Shown one piece after another: positions 15,203 through 23,920 of a stretch of 47,380 bases of DNA. Below the pieces are notes generated by a model that did no database searches, was not told where the DNA came from, and worked only from the letters and a program-made list of their open reading frames with translations. The stretch covers positions 1-47,380 of the forward strand of contig JAHITE010000119.1 in the NCBI GenBank assembly GCA_018817585.1. Reading direction: 5' to 3'. A program made the translations under genes and the position numbers. Source of the DNA: Candidatus Omnitrophota bacterium (GTDB lineage Bacteria; Omnitrophota; Gorgyraeia; B26-G9). Positions within the stretch are counted from its first letter, which is position 1. Each line of letters opens with the position of its first letter.

Positions 15203-15607
15203 TTAAACCCTTTGGTCTGTATTCTCTTTTTCAAACAAAGTGCCTATTCTTCCACTAGGTATAATGTATAATAAATAAGGCAATATAAAAATCGAAGGTA
15301 ATAGCTCCTCCATATCGTAATAGCCCATAAAGACTCTAATGATTAAAATTAGAATTATCGCCTTTTTGGCCCAATTTTGCTTATTCAGAAAACAAATTGC
15401 CGTATAGATTTGAAATAGTGAAAGAAAAAAAGCAAAATAATTAAATAAATAAGGAAAAACAAAAGCGCTTAAACGAGCCCCTAACATAATAATCCCATCA
15501 AGGCTTAAATATAAGCTGTAAATACCGCTTAGAATAAGCAAAACTGATCCAACTTTGTGATGCTTAAGAACTTTGACTTGAGACCAAGGAGTTTTAATAT
15601 TTTCCAT
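15203..15607 (-). CDS. Small polytopic membrane protein, unknown
   Basis: A 134-residue protein with about four hydrophobic helices (about 18-38, 45-70, 80-95, 98-118), a basic N-terminus and a charged C-terminal tail (LFEKENTDQRV). No family recognised. It sits between the RelA/SpoT-like gene and fthC, in the same direction, with about 40 bp to the former, so it may be cotranscribed with it. No Shine-Dalgarno is obvious. Confidence 0.6.
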   Translation of the reverse strand: MENIKTPWSQVKVLKHHKVGSVLLILSGIYSLYLSLDGIIMLGARLSAFVFPYLFNYFAFFLSLFQIYTAICFLNKQNWAKKAIILILIIRVFMGYYDMEELLPSIFILPYLLYIIPSGRIGTLFEKENTDQRV

Positions 15608-15648
15608 GGATATTATTATAGCATAATCAAGGGAAAAGTAAATATCCG

Positions 15649-18600
15649 TTAAATAGAACTTTTCATCAGCATTAAAACTTGAGCCGATTCATTTTTTTTA
15701 TCCAAAGCTTTAATAACCACAATCTCTTCAGGGGTAACAAATCTTAAGTTTTGAGAACTAGCCAAATCAAGTTTATTCTCTATTTCTTTTGGGCTAAGCT
15801 TTCTTGAATCAAAACAAATTATACATGTTGTCTCATTTGTCGCGGGATTAAAAGTACCATCTTTAAAACGTATTCCTTGCATAGATCCTATTTTCCGCAT
15901 TAGCGTTGAAGTGGAACTATTAGTTGGGGTTTTTACAATCAAACCCAGTGTTATAAAATATTTTTGCTGATCCTGATTAGCCTTAACTTTTCTGCCAATA
16001 ACATTTCCTCCAAATTTATCAATAAGCAACCTTCTTATTTTTGGCAACTGAACATCTTTTACCGGTATCTCAAAAGTAATCTCAAAAGCATTTTTTCTGT
16101 TTTTTATGTTTCTTAAAACTTTGTTAATAAAGTTAGTTGTGATATTTATCCCATTATCCGATAATATTTTTGCGATTTGAGCGACCACGCTCTTTCTATT
16201 CATCTTATTGCCAAATGTCATCTTATAGCTAAACGTTCCGCCAGTTTCACCAGAAATTATCGATGAGACACTTATCCGCACACGCTGTTTAGAAGTAAGA
16301 TCATTTACAACTTTAGAAGAACTGATTTTACCAATCCCTACCTCTATATAAAGCTGATCCAATGAACCATAAGTATTTTTTAATTTATTTATTATCCCCG
16401 CATCATCCAGATCTAAAGCTTCGCTAAGGGTAACAATCCCTCTTTTCTTTGCCCAATCAACCACATCATTCGCCTTCAGCTCCGAAACATTTAAGGAAAG
16501 CGCGATATACAGTTCCTCTATTGTCATTAACTTTTTTTCAGCGCTAAAAGCATTTAAAAAATTCTGCATATATTGTGTTTTATCCGGAAACCTATTTTCT
16601 CCGCTTCCACCCCATGTAATATTTTCAGCACTAAACGCTAAAAGCAGATAATCTTTAGCGGTTTGAATATCGCGAAATTTTATTCTCTCCAACGACCCGA
16701 TATATTTCAGCAAAACCTTTGCTCTTAAAAAGTCTTTTTCAATCGAACGAGAAAGAATATCTTTATATCCTCGAGTTTCATTACATTTATTAAGCAAGTA
16801 ATTACTCGCTGTCTTCACTTCAATTATATCCCCGTCTCGCAAAGGATTTAAATCATTAAATTGCGTCTTTTTCGCTACTAGTTCTCTTCCTTTCCATTCA
16901 TAGAAAGTAATCCCAGCATAGTCAGGGCCCAACAAATTAACTCCAGTTTGGGCGGCAAAAACCAGACCATTAGCCCCCCTAAGCAATCGTTTAGGTTTAA
17001 CCACCGCTCGCGATACTCCATCAATGATCTCTTCTGACTTTTCAAAAATATAAACCCATTTTTTATTAAGCTCATACACATGCTTAAAATACTTTTCTAT
17101 TATAATATCAATATCAAACTCCTGGCTATCAGGGTCATTTATTATCGCTTGAATATCCGGATCAGCGATTATCGCTTTGATATTAGGATCATCTACAAAT
17201 TTCAGACTATCAGGATCAGCGATTGCTGCCTGGCATATCTCAATTAATTGATAAAAACCAAATTCCTCAACTTTATCAAACTTCTGTTTCTTATTTGTCG
17301 CTCTTATTATTTCATATGACCAATGCGCGAACTTAAGCTCCCGCAAATTATCTGCTTTTCGGGTAAGGAACTGGACTTCTAAACTCCCCTCACCATTTTT
17401 TAAGGTAGCATAAATTATACCTTCTGAAACAGGCTTGATCTTTGCTATTTCCCACGCGCCAAGACTGGATCCCTTTAATGATTTTATAACATCAGTTATT
17501 TCTTTAAAACACTTTGTTGTTTCACAAATAACTTTAAGCCCAATAGCATCTTCCCCAAATAAAGTATTTTTTGGAGTTTTATGCTTTCCTTTTATTTTTT
17601 CCTTAACATACATGCGATAAGGCGACTTTTTTCGTGATGATATTTTAGCATCAATTTGATAGTCATCAGCTAATTTCTGAATTAAACCTTTAGCTGACTC
17701 TAATAAATCTTCCAGATCTTCATATTTCTTGCCATAAGTATTGAAAACTTTATCCATAATACCTGCATAACCATCAGGATTATAAATTTTAAACACATCA
17801 TTTTCCAACCTTTTTTTCTCAGCAAACAAGCCAAAGCGCCCGGCAAAAGGCCCATAAATATTTTGAATTTCCTTAACAATATCGATTTTTCTAGTCTCAG
17901 AGGCATGTTCAATAGTCGCATCTTTATGGGAAAGCAATAACCGCATAATTCTAAAATCACCTTCCATGATATTAATTATCGCTCCCATAAAATTCTCAAC
18001 AGTATTAGATCCTTGAGAGCTAACATGATATCCCAGTTTATCTATTTTCAAAAACTTTTTTGTTAGATTAGTGATTTCCTCAAGTTCATTTTTCTGGAAT
18101 AATCTGGACATCCTCCTTGCTTGTTTGGACCCATATTTAGGTTTCAAGTTTTCAAACAATGACTTAATAATTGGTTTAACATTTTTTGTTGGCATCCGAT
18201 GAAAAATAGCCGCAAGAATCTCTATAAAACCTGCCTTATTATCTGATGCCTTTGCGGCAAATTCTAAGCTATGATTATAAAAAAATTCTCCAGTTTCAAA
18301 TCTCAAATCTCCATATTGCTGATCAGCAATTATAAAAAATATTTTAATTAATTCTAATTGTTCTTGATTTTCCGGATAATTTTGTTTAAAATTATCAATA
18401 ATTTGATTTTCAAGATCAACTCTTTGCTTTTTTTGATAGCTGATATCAAGTAAATTTAATTTATTTGTTTCCGAAATCTCAGAAAAAGTTTGCGCTGCAT
18501 CAGAATAGGAAGTTTGGATCAAATCAAAAAACGCGGAATTACTTATACTTATCCGAGGACTTAGATGTTCTTGGGAGGAAATATTAATATTTAAGGCAAA

Positions 18601-18693
18601 CCCAGGACAAACCAGCAGTCCCTGGATAAGCAGGAATACTATAAAGTGAGATAAAATTAGAATATTGTTTTTTTGTTTTTTCAACACAAACAT
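15649..18693 (-). CDS. Exported-looking RelA/SpoT-like (RSH) protein with TGS and ACT-like domains
   Basis: A 1014-residue protein. Residues 1-33 resemble a signal peptide (KKQK then a long hydrophobic core ending CPGFA). Residues about 140-310 resemble the RSH hydrolase domain, including 'IYGPFAGRFGLF..KKRLENDVFKIYNPDGY' (family: 'IYAPLAHRLG...ELEDL.F'), but the HD dyad reads HR (165-166). Residues about 340-465 resemble the synthetase domain: R354..K..Y..Y.K, D382 and E439 in LEVQFLT. An Asp-Pro repeat follows (491-526), then a TGS domain (about 567-632, ending PLRDGDIIEVKT) and two ACT-like domains (about 804-880 and 905-1000). Full-length RSH enzymes are normally cytosolic and about 700-750 residues. 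It is probably a catalytically altered paralogue; location outside the cytosol is inferred only from the N-terminus. Confidence 0.75.
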   Translation of the reverse strand: MFVLKKQKNNILILSHFIVFLLIQGLLVCPGFALNINISSQEHLSPRISISNSAFFDLIQTSYSDAAQTFSEISETNKLNLLDISYQKKQRVDLENQIIDNFKQNYPENQEQLELIKIFFIIADQQYGDLRFETGEFFYNHSLEFAAKASDNKAGFIEILAAIFHRMPTKNVKPIIKSLFENLKPKYGSKQARRMSRLFQKNELEEITNLTKKFLKIDKLGYHVSSQGSNTVENFMGAIINIMEGDFRIMRLLLSHKDATIEHASETRKIDIVKEIQNIYGPFAGRFGLFAEKKRLENDVFKIYNPDGYAGIMDKVFNTYGKKYEDLEDLLESAKGLIQKLADDYQIDAKISSRKKSPYRMYVKEKIKGKHKTPKNTLFGEDAIGLKVICETTKCFKEITDVIKSLKGSSLGAWEIAKIKPVSEGIIYATLKNGEGSLEVQFLTRKADNLRELKFAHWSYEIIRATNKKQKFDKVEEFGFYQLIEICQAAIADPDSLKFVDDPNIKAIIADPDIQAIINDPDSQEFDIDIIIEKYFKHVYELNKKWVYIFEKSEEIIDGVSRAVVKPKRLLRGANGLVFAAQTGVNLLGPDYAGITFYEWKGRELVAKKTQFNDLNPLRDGDIIEVKTASNYLLNKCNETRGYKDILSRSIEKDFLRAKVLLKYIGSLERIKFRDIQTAKDYLLLAFSAENITWGGSGENRFPDKTQYMQNFLNAFSAEKKLMTIEELYIALSLNVSELKANDVVDWAKKRGIVTLSEALDLDDAGIINKLKNTYGSLDQLYIEVGIGKISSSKVVNDLTSKQRVRISVSSIISGETGGTFSYKMTFGNKMNRKSVVAQIAKILSDNGINITTNFINKVLRNIKNRKNAFEITFEIPVKDVQLPKIRRLLIDKFGGNVIGRKVKANQDQQKYFITLGLIVKTPTNSSTSTLMRKIGSMQGIRFKDGTFNPATNETTCIICFDSRKLSPKEIENKLDLASSQNLRFVTPEEIVVIKALDKKNESAQVLMLMKSSI
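17127..17232 (-). repeat. Imperfect in-gene tandem repeat (about 30-33 bp units)
   Basis: Within the RSH-like gene, units built on 'GGATCAGCGATTATCGC'-type sequence recur about three to four times, encoding the Asp-Pro-rich stretch at residues 491-526 (IADPD, VDDPN, IADPD, INDPD). Likely an interdomain linker that expands or contracts by replication slippage. Confidence 0.6.
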
Positions 18694-18726
18694 TCTCGCT
18701 TTTTAAGTCTTTTTAAAAGATTATAA

Positions 18727-18755
18727 ACTATACCACAAATTCTTACTAAATGCAA
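18727..18755 (-). promoter_or_regulatory. Sigma70 promoter of the RSH-like gene
   Basis: Minus strand TTGCAT (18750-18755), 17-base spacer, TATAGT (18727-18732) preceded by TGG (extended -10). Start site near 18720, leader about 27 bases. Separates this gene from the rpsP-rnhB group upstream. Confidence 0.55.
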
Positions 18756-18849
18756 AAATGCAACATATTGTGAATAAAGATGTTGTAAAATAATAAACCA
18801 TTTTTAAAGCAAACTGGCTTAAGTCTTGAATTAAAAACTAAATCCGGTT

Positions 18850-19446
18850 TTAAAAAATGCCTTTTATCGGCTGGAAAGTCTTACGGTGAATCGGGCATGG
18901 ACCATACGCAGATATAGCTTGTAAATGGGATTTAGTCCCATAGCCTTTGTGAATTGCAAAGCCGTACTGAGGATACTCCTGATCCAGTTCAATCATGATA
19001 CTATCTCTTATAACTTTAGCCACAATCGAGGCACTGGCAATTGAAATACTCAAGGAATCGCCTTTAATTATTGCTTGCATGGGAAACGCCAGAGCGGGTT
19101 TATGCGCTCCGTCAACTAAAACCCAGTCAGGTTTTTGAGAAAGTTTATTAACCGCATTGGCCATAGCCAAAAGGCTGGCCTGAAGAATATTGAATTCATC
19201 TATTTTTTTTTCACCAACAACCGCATAAGCATAAATACACTTAGCAATTATTTCTTCATATGCTTTTTGCCTTTGGCTGGCTGATAATTTCTTAGAATCA
19301 GTCACTTTGGAATCAAAACAACAATACTTAGGCACAATAACCGCGGCAGCCACAACCGGTCCGGCTAAAGGACCGCGGCCAGCCTCATCAACCCCTGCAA
19401 TAAATTTACTACCCTGGTCAAAAATAGACTGCTCTATGCGCCACAC
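18850..19446 (-). CDS. rnhB: Ribonuclease HII
   Basis: The 198-residue enzyme removes ribonucleotides from DNA and RNA of RNA-DNA hybrids. The catalytic carboxylates D20 and E21 lie in [15 protein letters not shown]; the other acids are in [11 protein letters not shown] and in the [14 protein letters not shown] segment, and HKGYGTKSH matches the family C-terminal motif. It starts with GTG. It follows rplS by 6 bp, and the rplS-rnhB pairing is common in bacteria. Length is normal. Confidence 0.96.
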   Translation of the reverse strand: MWRIEQSIFDQGSKFIAGVDEAGRGPLAGPVVAAAVIVPKYCCFDSKVTDSKKLSASQRQKAYEEIIAKCIYAYAVVGEKKIDEFNILQASLLAMANAVNKLSQKPDWVLVDGAHKPALAFPMQAIIKGDSLSISIASASIVAKVIRDSIMIELDQEYPQYGFAIHKGYGTKSHLQAISAYGPCPIHRKTFQPIKGIF

Positions 19447-19452
19447 TCTTAA

Positions 19453-19800
19453 TCAAGCCTCAGCTTTAACTTCTTTTTTTTCCTCTATTTTAGCTTTCTT
19501 GCCTTTTCGATCGCGCAAATAATACAATCTTGCCCTGCGTACTTTTCCTTTTTTTACCAGTTCAACTCTGTCAATAATCGGCGAATGCAAAGGGAAAATT
19601 CTTTCCACACCCTCTCCATAAGAAACACGACGCACTGTAAAAGTTTCACTAATACCGCCTCCGCGTTTTCTAAGAACAACACCTTCAAAAGTCTGAATAC
19701 GAACTTTGCCTTCTTCTTCCTGAATTTTAACATGAACCTTAACTGTATCACCAGGTCCGAAATCAACTAGCTTCGGCTGATCATTGATTTTCTTTACCAT
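19453..19800 (-). CDS. rplS: 50S ribosomal protein L19
   Basis: The 115-residue protein of the large subunit at the interface with 16S rRNA. Core '[43 protein letters not shown]' and '[34 protein letters not shown]' are clearly L19. The C-terminus carries an added Lys/Glu/Ala tail. Its start lies 20 bp inside the 3' end of trmD, with AAAGGAGG provided by the trmD coding sequence. Confidence 0.98.
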   Translation of the reverse strand: MVKKINDQPKLVDFGPGDTVKVHVKIQEEEGKVRIQTFEGVVLRKRGGGISETFTVRRVSYGEGVERIFPLHSPIIDRVELVKKGKVRRARLYYLRDRKGKKAKIEEKKEVKAEA

Positions 19801-20476
19801 TGTTTATTTCCTCCTTTAATAAATCTTTTCTTTTTTCCTGCGTTCTTTTTAATGCTTGTTCACTGCGCCAATTTGCTATTTTTTTATGATCCCCGGATAA
19901 AAGCACTTGCGGCACTTTCATCTCTCTAAAAACTCTGGGGCGTGTATATTGCGGATATTCAAGTAAACCATTATTAAACGACTCATCATCCAAAGAAGAT
20001 TCTTCTCCCAAAACTCCGGGGATAAGCCTTATTACAGAATCAATCAGCACCATCGCCGGGATTTCTCCGCCAGTCAAAACATAATCCCCAATAGAGATTT
20101 CCCGATCTGCTAATTTTCTGATCCGCTCATCAAACCCCTCATAATGTCCGCATATCAGTAAAAGATGCTTTTTACCAGAAAGTTCTTTAGCCATTACTTG
20201 ATTAAATTTTTCTCCTTGCGGAGTAAGTAAAATAACATATGATTTTTTTTTACAAAGATCATCGCAAGCTTCAAATACAGGTTCAGGTTTAATCACCATT
20301 CCCGGTCCGCCGCCAAAGGGTTTATCATCAACGGTTTTCCGCGCGTCATGAGTCCACTCACGCAGATCATAGATAAAAACTTGCGCTTTTTTATTTTCTT
20401 GGGCTCTTTTTAAAATAGATTCATTCAATATTCCTGGAAACATATCCGGAAATAAGGTTAACACGTCTATCTGCAT
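19781..20476 (-). CDS. trmD: tRNA (guanine37-N1)-methyltransferase
   Basis: The 231-residue SPOUT-fold enzyme that makes m1G37 in tRNA and prevents +1 frameshifting. Motifs: [17 protein letters not shown] start, [12 protein letters not shown] (about 52-63), the knot segments [11 protein letters not shown] and [22 protein letters not shown], and the '[12 protein letters not shown]' linker to the C-terminal domain. Length is normal. Overlaps rplS. The usual rimM gene is not adjacent; a lipoprotein gene occupies the slot upstream. Confidence 0.97.
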   Translation of the reverse strand: MQIDVLTLFPDMFPGILNESILKRAQENKKAQVFIYDLREWTHDARKTVDDKPFGGGPGMVIKPEPVFEACDDLCKKKSYVILLTPQGEKFNQVMAKELSGKKHLLLICGHYEGFDERIRKLADREISIGDYVLTGGEIPAMVLIDSVIRLIPGVLGEESSLDDESFNNGLLEYPQYTRPRVFREMKVPQVLLSGDHKKIANWRSEQALKRTQEKRKDLLKEEINNGKENQ

Positions 20477-20515
20477 ATTTTAGTAATAATTATTTTTTTA
20501 ACCAACATATCTATA

Positions 20516-20821
20516 TTAATGTGCTTTATTCAGAACATTAAGCCTTTTTTTGGCCATCGCTGCTTTTTTAGTTTCCGGAAAATATTCAACAATTTTCGAA
20601 TAGTACATAATTGCTGCGTTATAATCTCCCACATCTTCTGATAAAACCGCGTTATGATACCATGTCCTCAACAGATATGCCTGATCATTATCCAGGTTAA
20701 ACTCCTCCCCTTTTAATGAAACATCTTCTCCGTTCGGATTAATAAACTGATTTAAAGTTTTACATCCAGACACAGAAAAAGCCATAAACAAAACCAAAAT
20801 AAATAAAATAGCACGCATCAC
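20516..20821 (-). CDS. Small lipoprotein with one TPR-like repeat
   Basis: A 101-residue product with a signal peptide ending FSVSGC, a lipobox giving an acylated Cys at about residue 20. Residues about 45-98 form a helical TPR-like pair: 'YLLRTWYHNAVLSEDVGDYNAAIMYYSKIVEYFPETKKAAMAKKRL', reminiscent of BamD/YfiO or YbgF repeats. Start is GTG 20821 (8 bases after AAAGGAG) or ATG 20818. It overlaps the rpsP stop. It sits where khpA and rimM usually stand in rpsP-trmD operons, so it is expected to be expressed with ribosomal genes. Role unknown; envelope assembly is a guess. Confidence 0.75.
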   Translation of the reverse strand: MMRAILFILVLFMAFSVSGCKTLNQFINPNGEDVSLKGEEFNLDNDQAYLLRTWYHNAVLSEDVGDYNAAIMYYSKIVEYFPETKKAAMAKKRLNVLNKAH

Positions 20822-21087
20822 TATTTTGTCTCCTTTTTAACATTTAAAGGAATTTTTTTATTTTTAAAGATTCTTTTTACAGTTCCCGTTGGTTTGGCTC
20901 CCACACTCATCCAATATAAAGCACGATCTGCTTTAACATCAATCAATGTTGGTTTAATCGAAGCATTATAATAACCAATTTCTTCAATAAAACGCCCGTC
21001 TCTAGGTCTATGCTGTTCAATAACCACAATCTTATGATGCGGTTTTCCTTTTGTTCCTAATCTTGATAAACGAATAATAACTGCCAC
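20821..21087 (-). CDS. rpsP: 30S ribosomal protein S16
   Basis: The 88-residue small-subunit protein: VIIRLSRLGTKGKPHHKIVVIEQHRPRDGRFIEEIGYYNA and 'DRALYWMSVGAKPTGTVKRIF' are diagnostic. It starts with GTG at 21085-21087 after AAGGAGGTGA. First gene of a rpsP-lipoprotein-trmD-rplS-rnhB run. Directly upstream lies two-hairpin element A. Confidence 0.98.
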   Translation of the reverse strand: MAVIIRLSRLGTKGKPHHKIVVIEQHRPRDGRFIEEIGYYNASIKPTLIDVKADRALYWMSVGAKPTGTVKRIFKNKKIPLNVKKETK

Positions 21088-21104
21088 TATTTCACCTCCT
21101 TAAA

Positions 21105-21181
21105 TGAGCACATAATTTATGTGGTTTCTAACAACATAAATTATCTGTGCGAATTTAATCCCGCCGTTTTTCGGCGTGGAT
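21105..21181 (+). repeat. Two-hairpin structured element, copy A (upstream of rpsP)
   Basis: Hairpin 1 pairs 21108-21122 with 21134-21150 (GCACA-TAATTTATGT against ACATAAATTA-TC-TGTGC, 2-base bulge in the 3' arm). Hairpin 2 pairs 21158-21166 with 21172-21181 (ATCCCGCCG/CGGCG-T-GGAT, loop TTTTT). The element begins TAAATGAG and has GCGAATTTA between the hairpins. The same architecture recurs at 25211-25291 and inverted at 43595-43669. Its border abuts the rpsP Shine-Dalgarno. Confidence 0.8.
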
Positions 21182-21199
21182 AACAATACATTTATTCTT

Positions 21200-22465
21200 T
21201 TATTCTTTCACTCTTTTGATCTTTGCCCCGACTTTTTGCAACTTCTCTTCTATCTTTTCATAACCGCGGTCTAAATGATAGATACGCGAAATTTCCGTCT
21301 TACCTTTAGCAACCAAACCCGCCAAAATTAAAGCGGCTGAAGCTCTTAAATCTGAAGCCATAACCGGCGCGCCGCTCAAGCGTTTTACCCCTTTAACAAT
21401 AGCACTGGCTCCTTCTAAAAAAATACCCGCGCCCATCCGGTTTAACTCACTAACATGCATAAATCTATCGGGAAATATCTTTTCCGTTAAAACACTAATT
21501 CCATCGCTGATCGAAGCTAAGGCCATCATTTGCGCCTGCATATCCGTAGGAAACCCCGGATAAGGCAAGGTTGTGATATCAACCGGCTTTAAAACAGCTG
21601 CCTTTCTTTTAGCATGAATAGTATCACCCCGCACAGTAATTGACACCCCAACTTGTTTTAATTTATCAAACAAAGCTGACAAATGATCTGCTCTGGCTTT
21701 TTCAATAATTAAATCTCCGCCAGTAATTATCGCCGCCAAAATAAAAGTTCCGGCTTCTATTCTATCCGGAATTACAGTATGCGTCGCGCCGTTTAACTTT
21801 TTAACGCCTTCAATAATAATCAGGGGAGTTCCCTGGCCTTGTATTTTTGCTCCCATCTTAATTAAAAAATTTGCCAGATCAACAATTTCCGGTTCACAAG
21901 CGGCATTTTCAATTAATGTTTTCCCTTTAGCCAAACAAGCACTCATCAGAACATTAGATGTAGCCAGAACTGAAGACCCATAGGCTCCGCCGAGAAAAAT
22001 ATTCGCGCCGCGCAGTTGCTTTGCCCGCGCGTCAATATAACCATGCTCAACTTTGATTTTCGCGCCTAAAGCGCGTAACCCTTTTATATGCAAATCAACT
22101 GGTCTTTGCCCAATAATACAGCCGCCAGGCATTGAAACTTTTGCCTGCTTTTTTTTAGCGAGCAAAGGTCCTAATACACAAATTGACGCACGCATTGTAC
22201 TGACAAACTTATAATCAGCAATATAACTTTTACATTTTTTAGGTTCAACAATTACTTTATTGCCGACCATTTGGGTCTTGACCCCTAAACTACGCAGAAT
22301 CCTCAGCATAGTCATAACGTCCCTAAGGACAGGCACATTTTTAATAATACATTTTTCTTCTGTTAACAGTGTCGCGGCAAGTATCGGCAATGCAGCGTTC
22401 TTTGCGCCACTTACTTCAATATTGCCTTTTAAAGGCACTCCACCTTCAATAATAATTTTATCCAT
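21200..22465 (-). CDS. murA: UDP-N-acetylglucosamine 1-carboxyvinyltransferase
   Basis: The 421-residue enzyme adds enolpyruvate from PEP to UDP-GlcNAc, the first committed peptidoglycan step. The catalytic, fosfomycin-sensitive Cys is C116 in MPGGCIIGQRPVDLH. The start 'IIEGGVPLKGNIEVSGAKNAALPILAA', 'PDRIEAGTFILAA' and 'PYPGFPTDMQAQMMAL' are all present. Length is normal. It overlaps prmC by 8 bp and follows it in the same transcript. Confidence 0.97.
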   Translation of the reverse strand: MDKIIIEGGVPLKGNIEVSGAKNAALPILAATLLTEEKCIIKNVPVLRDVMTMLRILRSLGVKTQMVGNKVIVEPKKCKSYIADYKFVSTMRASICVLGPLLAKKKQAKVSMPGGCIIGQRPVDLHIKGLRALGAKIKVEHGYIDARAKQLRGANIFLGGAYGSSVLATSNVLMSACLAKGKTLIENAACEPEIVDLANFLIKMGAKIQGQGTPLIIIEGVKKLNGATHTVIPDRIEAGTFILAAIITGGDLIIEKARADHLSALFDKLKQVGVSITVRGDTIHAKRKAAVLKPVDITTLPYPGFPTDMQAQMMALASISDGISVLTEKIFPDRFMHVSELNRMGAGIFLEGASAIVKGVKRLSGAPVMASDLRASAALILAGLVAKGKTEISRIYHLDRGYEKIEEKLQKVGAKIKRVKE

Positions 22466-23366
22466 TTATACGCCTAGCGATTACAAATCGGTATATTCCA
22501 TTTAAATCAGCAAAAAACTCTATTTGGTCAAAAAGCTTACTTAACTCTATAATTTGTTCAATATCCTTGGCTTGCTTATCGCCAAATTCAAAAGCAATGT
22601 AACCGCTTTTTTTTAAAAAATCTCTCGACTGCTCAATAATTTTACGATAAAAATCCAAGCCGTCATTACCGCCATAAAGCGCCTCTTTAGGTTCTTTAAG
22701 CACGTCAGCAGGTAATTCATTCATCTGCTCAAGGCTGACATAAGGCGGATTAGCCACAATCATATCAAAACAATTGCTTGCCAATTGGTATTCATTATTA
22801 TTCTCTAAAACCGCAAACAAATCACTTTGAATAAAATTAATCCGTTCACTTACCGCATGCCTAAGCGCATTATCGCGGGCCAAGTCCAAAGCCTTTGTGT
22901 TTATATCTGAACTAATAATTGTACAATATTGTATGTTTTTTGTCAATGAAACTGAAATATTACCGGAACCAGTGCATAACTCTAATATTTTCAAGCTGTT
23001 TAGATAATTAATTTCAGCTATTTTAATTATTTTCTCTACTAAAATTTCAGTTTCCGGCCTGGGAATAAAAACTCCTTCCCTTATTATCAGCCTTAAACCA
23101 TAAAAATAGGTCTCACCCGTTATATACTGTAGGGGAAAATTAGCGCACCTTTTATTTACCGCGGATTTAAATTTACTCAGAATCTCTGGTTTTAAAATTT
23201 CATTTCTTTGGCAATACAAGTCTATTCGCTTTAGATCCAAAAAAAACCCTAGTAAAATTGCCGCTTCTGTTTCTGCTGACTTAATACCAGCCGCCGACAA
23301 CAAACATTCCGCAGTACTTAAAACTTTTCCTATATTAGTGTCTGGTCCATTCATTATATTTTGCAC
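22458..23366 (-). CDS. prmC: Release factor glutamine N5-methyltransferase
   Basis: The 302-residue SAM-dependent enzyme methylates the GGQ Gln of release factors. N-terminal helical domain (1-75), 'FPLQYITGETYFYGLRL' then IPRPETEILVE, SAM motif LELCTGSGNISVSL (about 128-141) and catalytic NPPY at 206-209. Start is GTG 23366 or ATG 23354; no clear ribosome-binding site decides. It sits two genes downstream of prfA, its substrate gene, the usual arrangement. Confidence 0.95.
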   Translation of the reverse strand: MQNIMNGPDTNIGKVLSTAECLLSAAGIKSAETEAAILLGFFLDLKRIDLYCQRNEILKPEILSKFKSAVNKRCANFPLQYITGETYFYGLRLIIREGVFIPRPETEILVEKIIKIAEINYLNSLKILELCTGSGNISVSLTKNIQYCTIISSDINTKALDLARDNALRHAVSERINFIQSDLFAVLENNNEYQLASNCFDMIVANPPYVSLEQMNELPADVLKEPKEALYGGNDGLDFYRKIIEQSRDFLKKSGYIAFEFGDKQAKDIEQIIELSKLFDQIEFFADLNGIYRFVIARRING

Positions 23367-23390
23367 TTAAAGCAGCTAAACTCCTACTTT

Positions 23391-23819
23391 TTATTCCGCT
23401 TGAATCCCCTTCCAATTATGCCGATCTTCCCACTTTTTAAAGTTATTATTACCACTATTACCCGCTTTGCCTTGCTCTGAAGCTGCTTTCTGAGAGAGCA
23501 AATCATCTGGTAAGGCATTGATCCCCATTGAATCTATTAAAAACTTAAGTATATCCTGGATTTTTGAATTATCCCCTGAACTCTCACTCATGGCCTTAAT
23601 TAATGGATTGTTTTGTTCCGCTAAACCTTCCTCATTTTTTGCCTTTTCGAGTTGTTGGACTATTTCCTGCATTTTACGCGCGTCATCATAAGACATTGGC
23701 TGTTCATAAATAACTCTATCTTGAGAAGTTTTTTTCACATTCTGCGCCATTGCTTTGCTATCTACTAATAAAATAAAAACTACGATTATTAGTAGAAAGT
23801 CATATCCAGCAAATTTCAT
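23391..23819 (-). CDS. Secreted/periplasmic hypothetical protein
   Basis: A protein of about 142 residues. ATG 23817-23819 is chosen over a longer frame because it follows GAGGGAAAA and opens a proper signal peptide (MKFAGYDF, hydrophobic core LLIIVVFILLV, ending KAMAQ). The mature part is polar, with a helical 'DDARKMQEIVQQLEKAKNEEGLAEQNNPLIKAM' stretch and a Gly/Asn-rich tail. No family recognised. It lies between prfA and prmC and just after the prfA terminator, so it is likely reached by read-through or its own weak promoter. Confidence 0.65.
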   Translation of the reverse strand: MKFAGYDFLLIIVVFILLVDSKAMAQNVKKTSQDRVIYEQPMSYDDARKMQEIVQQLEKAKNEEGLAEQNNPLIKAMSESSGDNSKIQDILKFLIDSMGINALPDDLLSQKAASEQGKAGNSGNNNFKKWEDRHNWKGIQAE

Positions 23820-23841
23820 TTTTCCCTCACGCGTTATTTTA

Positions 23842-23868
23842 TAAAAAAAACGCACCTTTCTTGGTGCA
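23842..23868 (-). terminator. Rho-independent terminator after prfA
   Basis: On the minus strand a short GCACC/GGTGC stem (23863-23867 with 23852-23856) is followed by G and eight T. It lies about 55 bases past the prfA stop and ends just before the ribosome-binding site region of the secreted-protein gene. The stem is only 5 bp, so termination may be partial. Confidence 0.6.
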
Positions 23869-23920
23869 ATAAGTAAGCATGTCTTTGGATTAAGCATTAT
23901 TTATTCGCTATGCTAATTTT

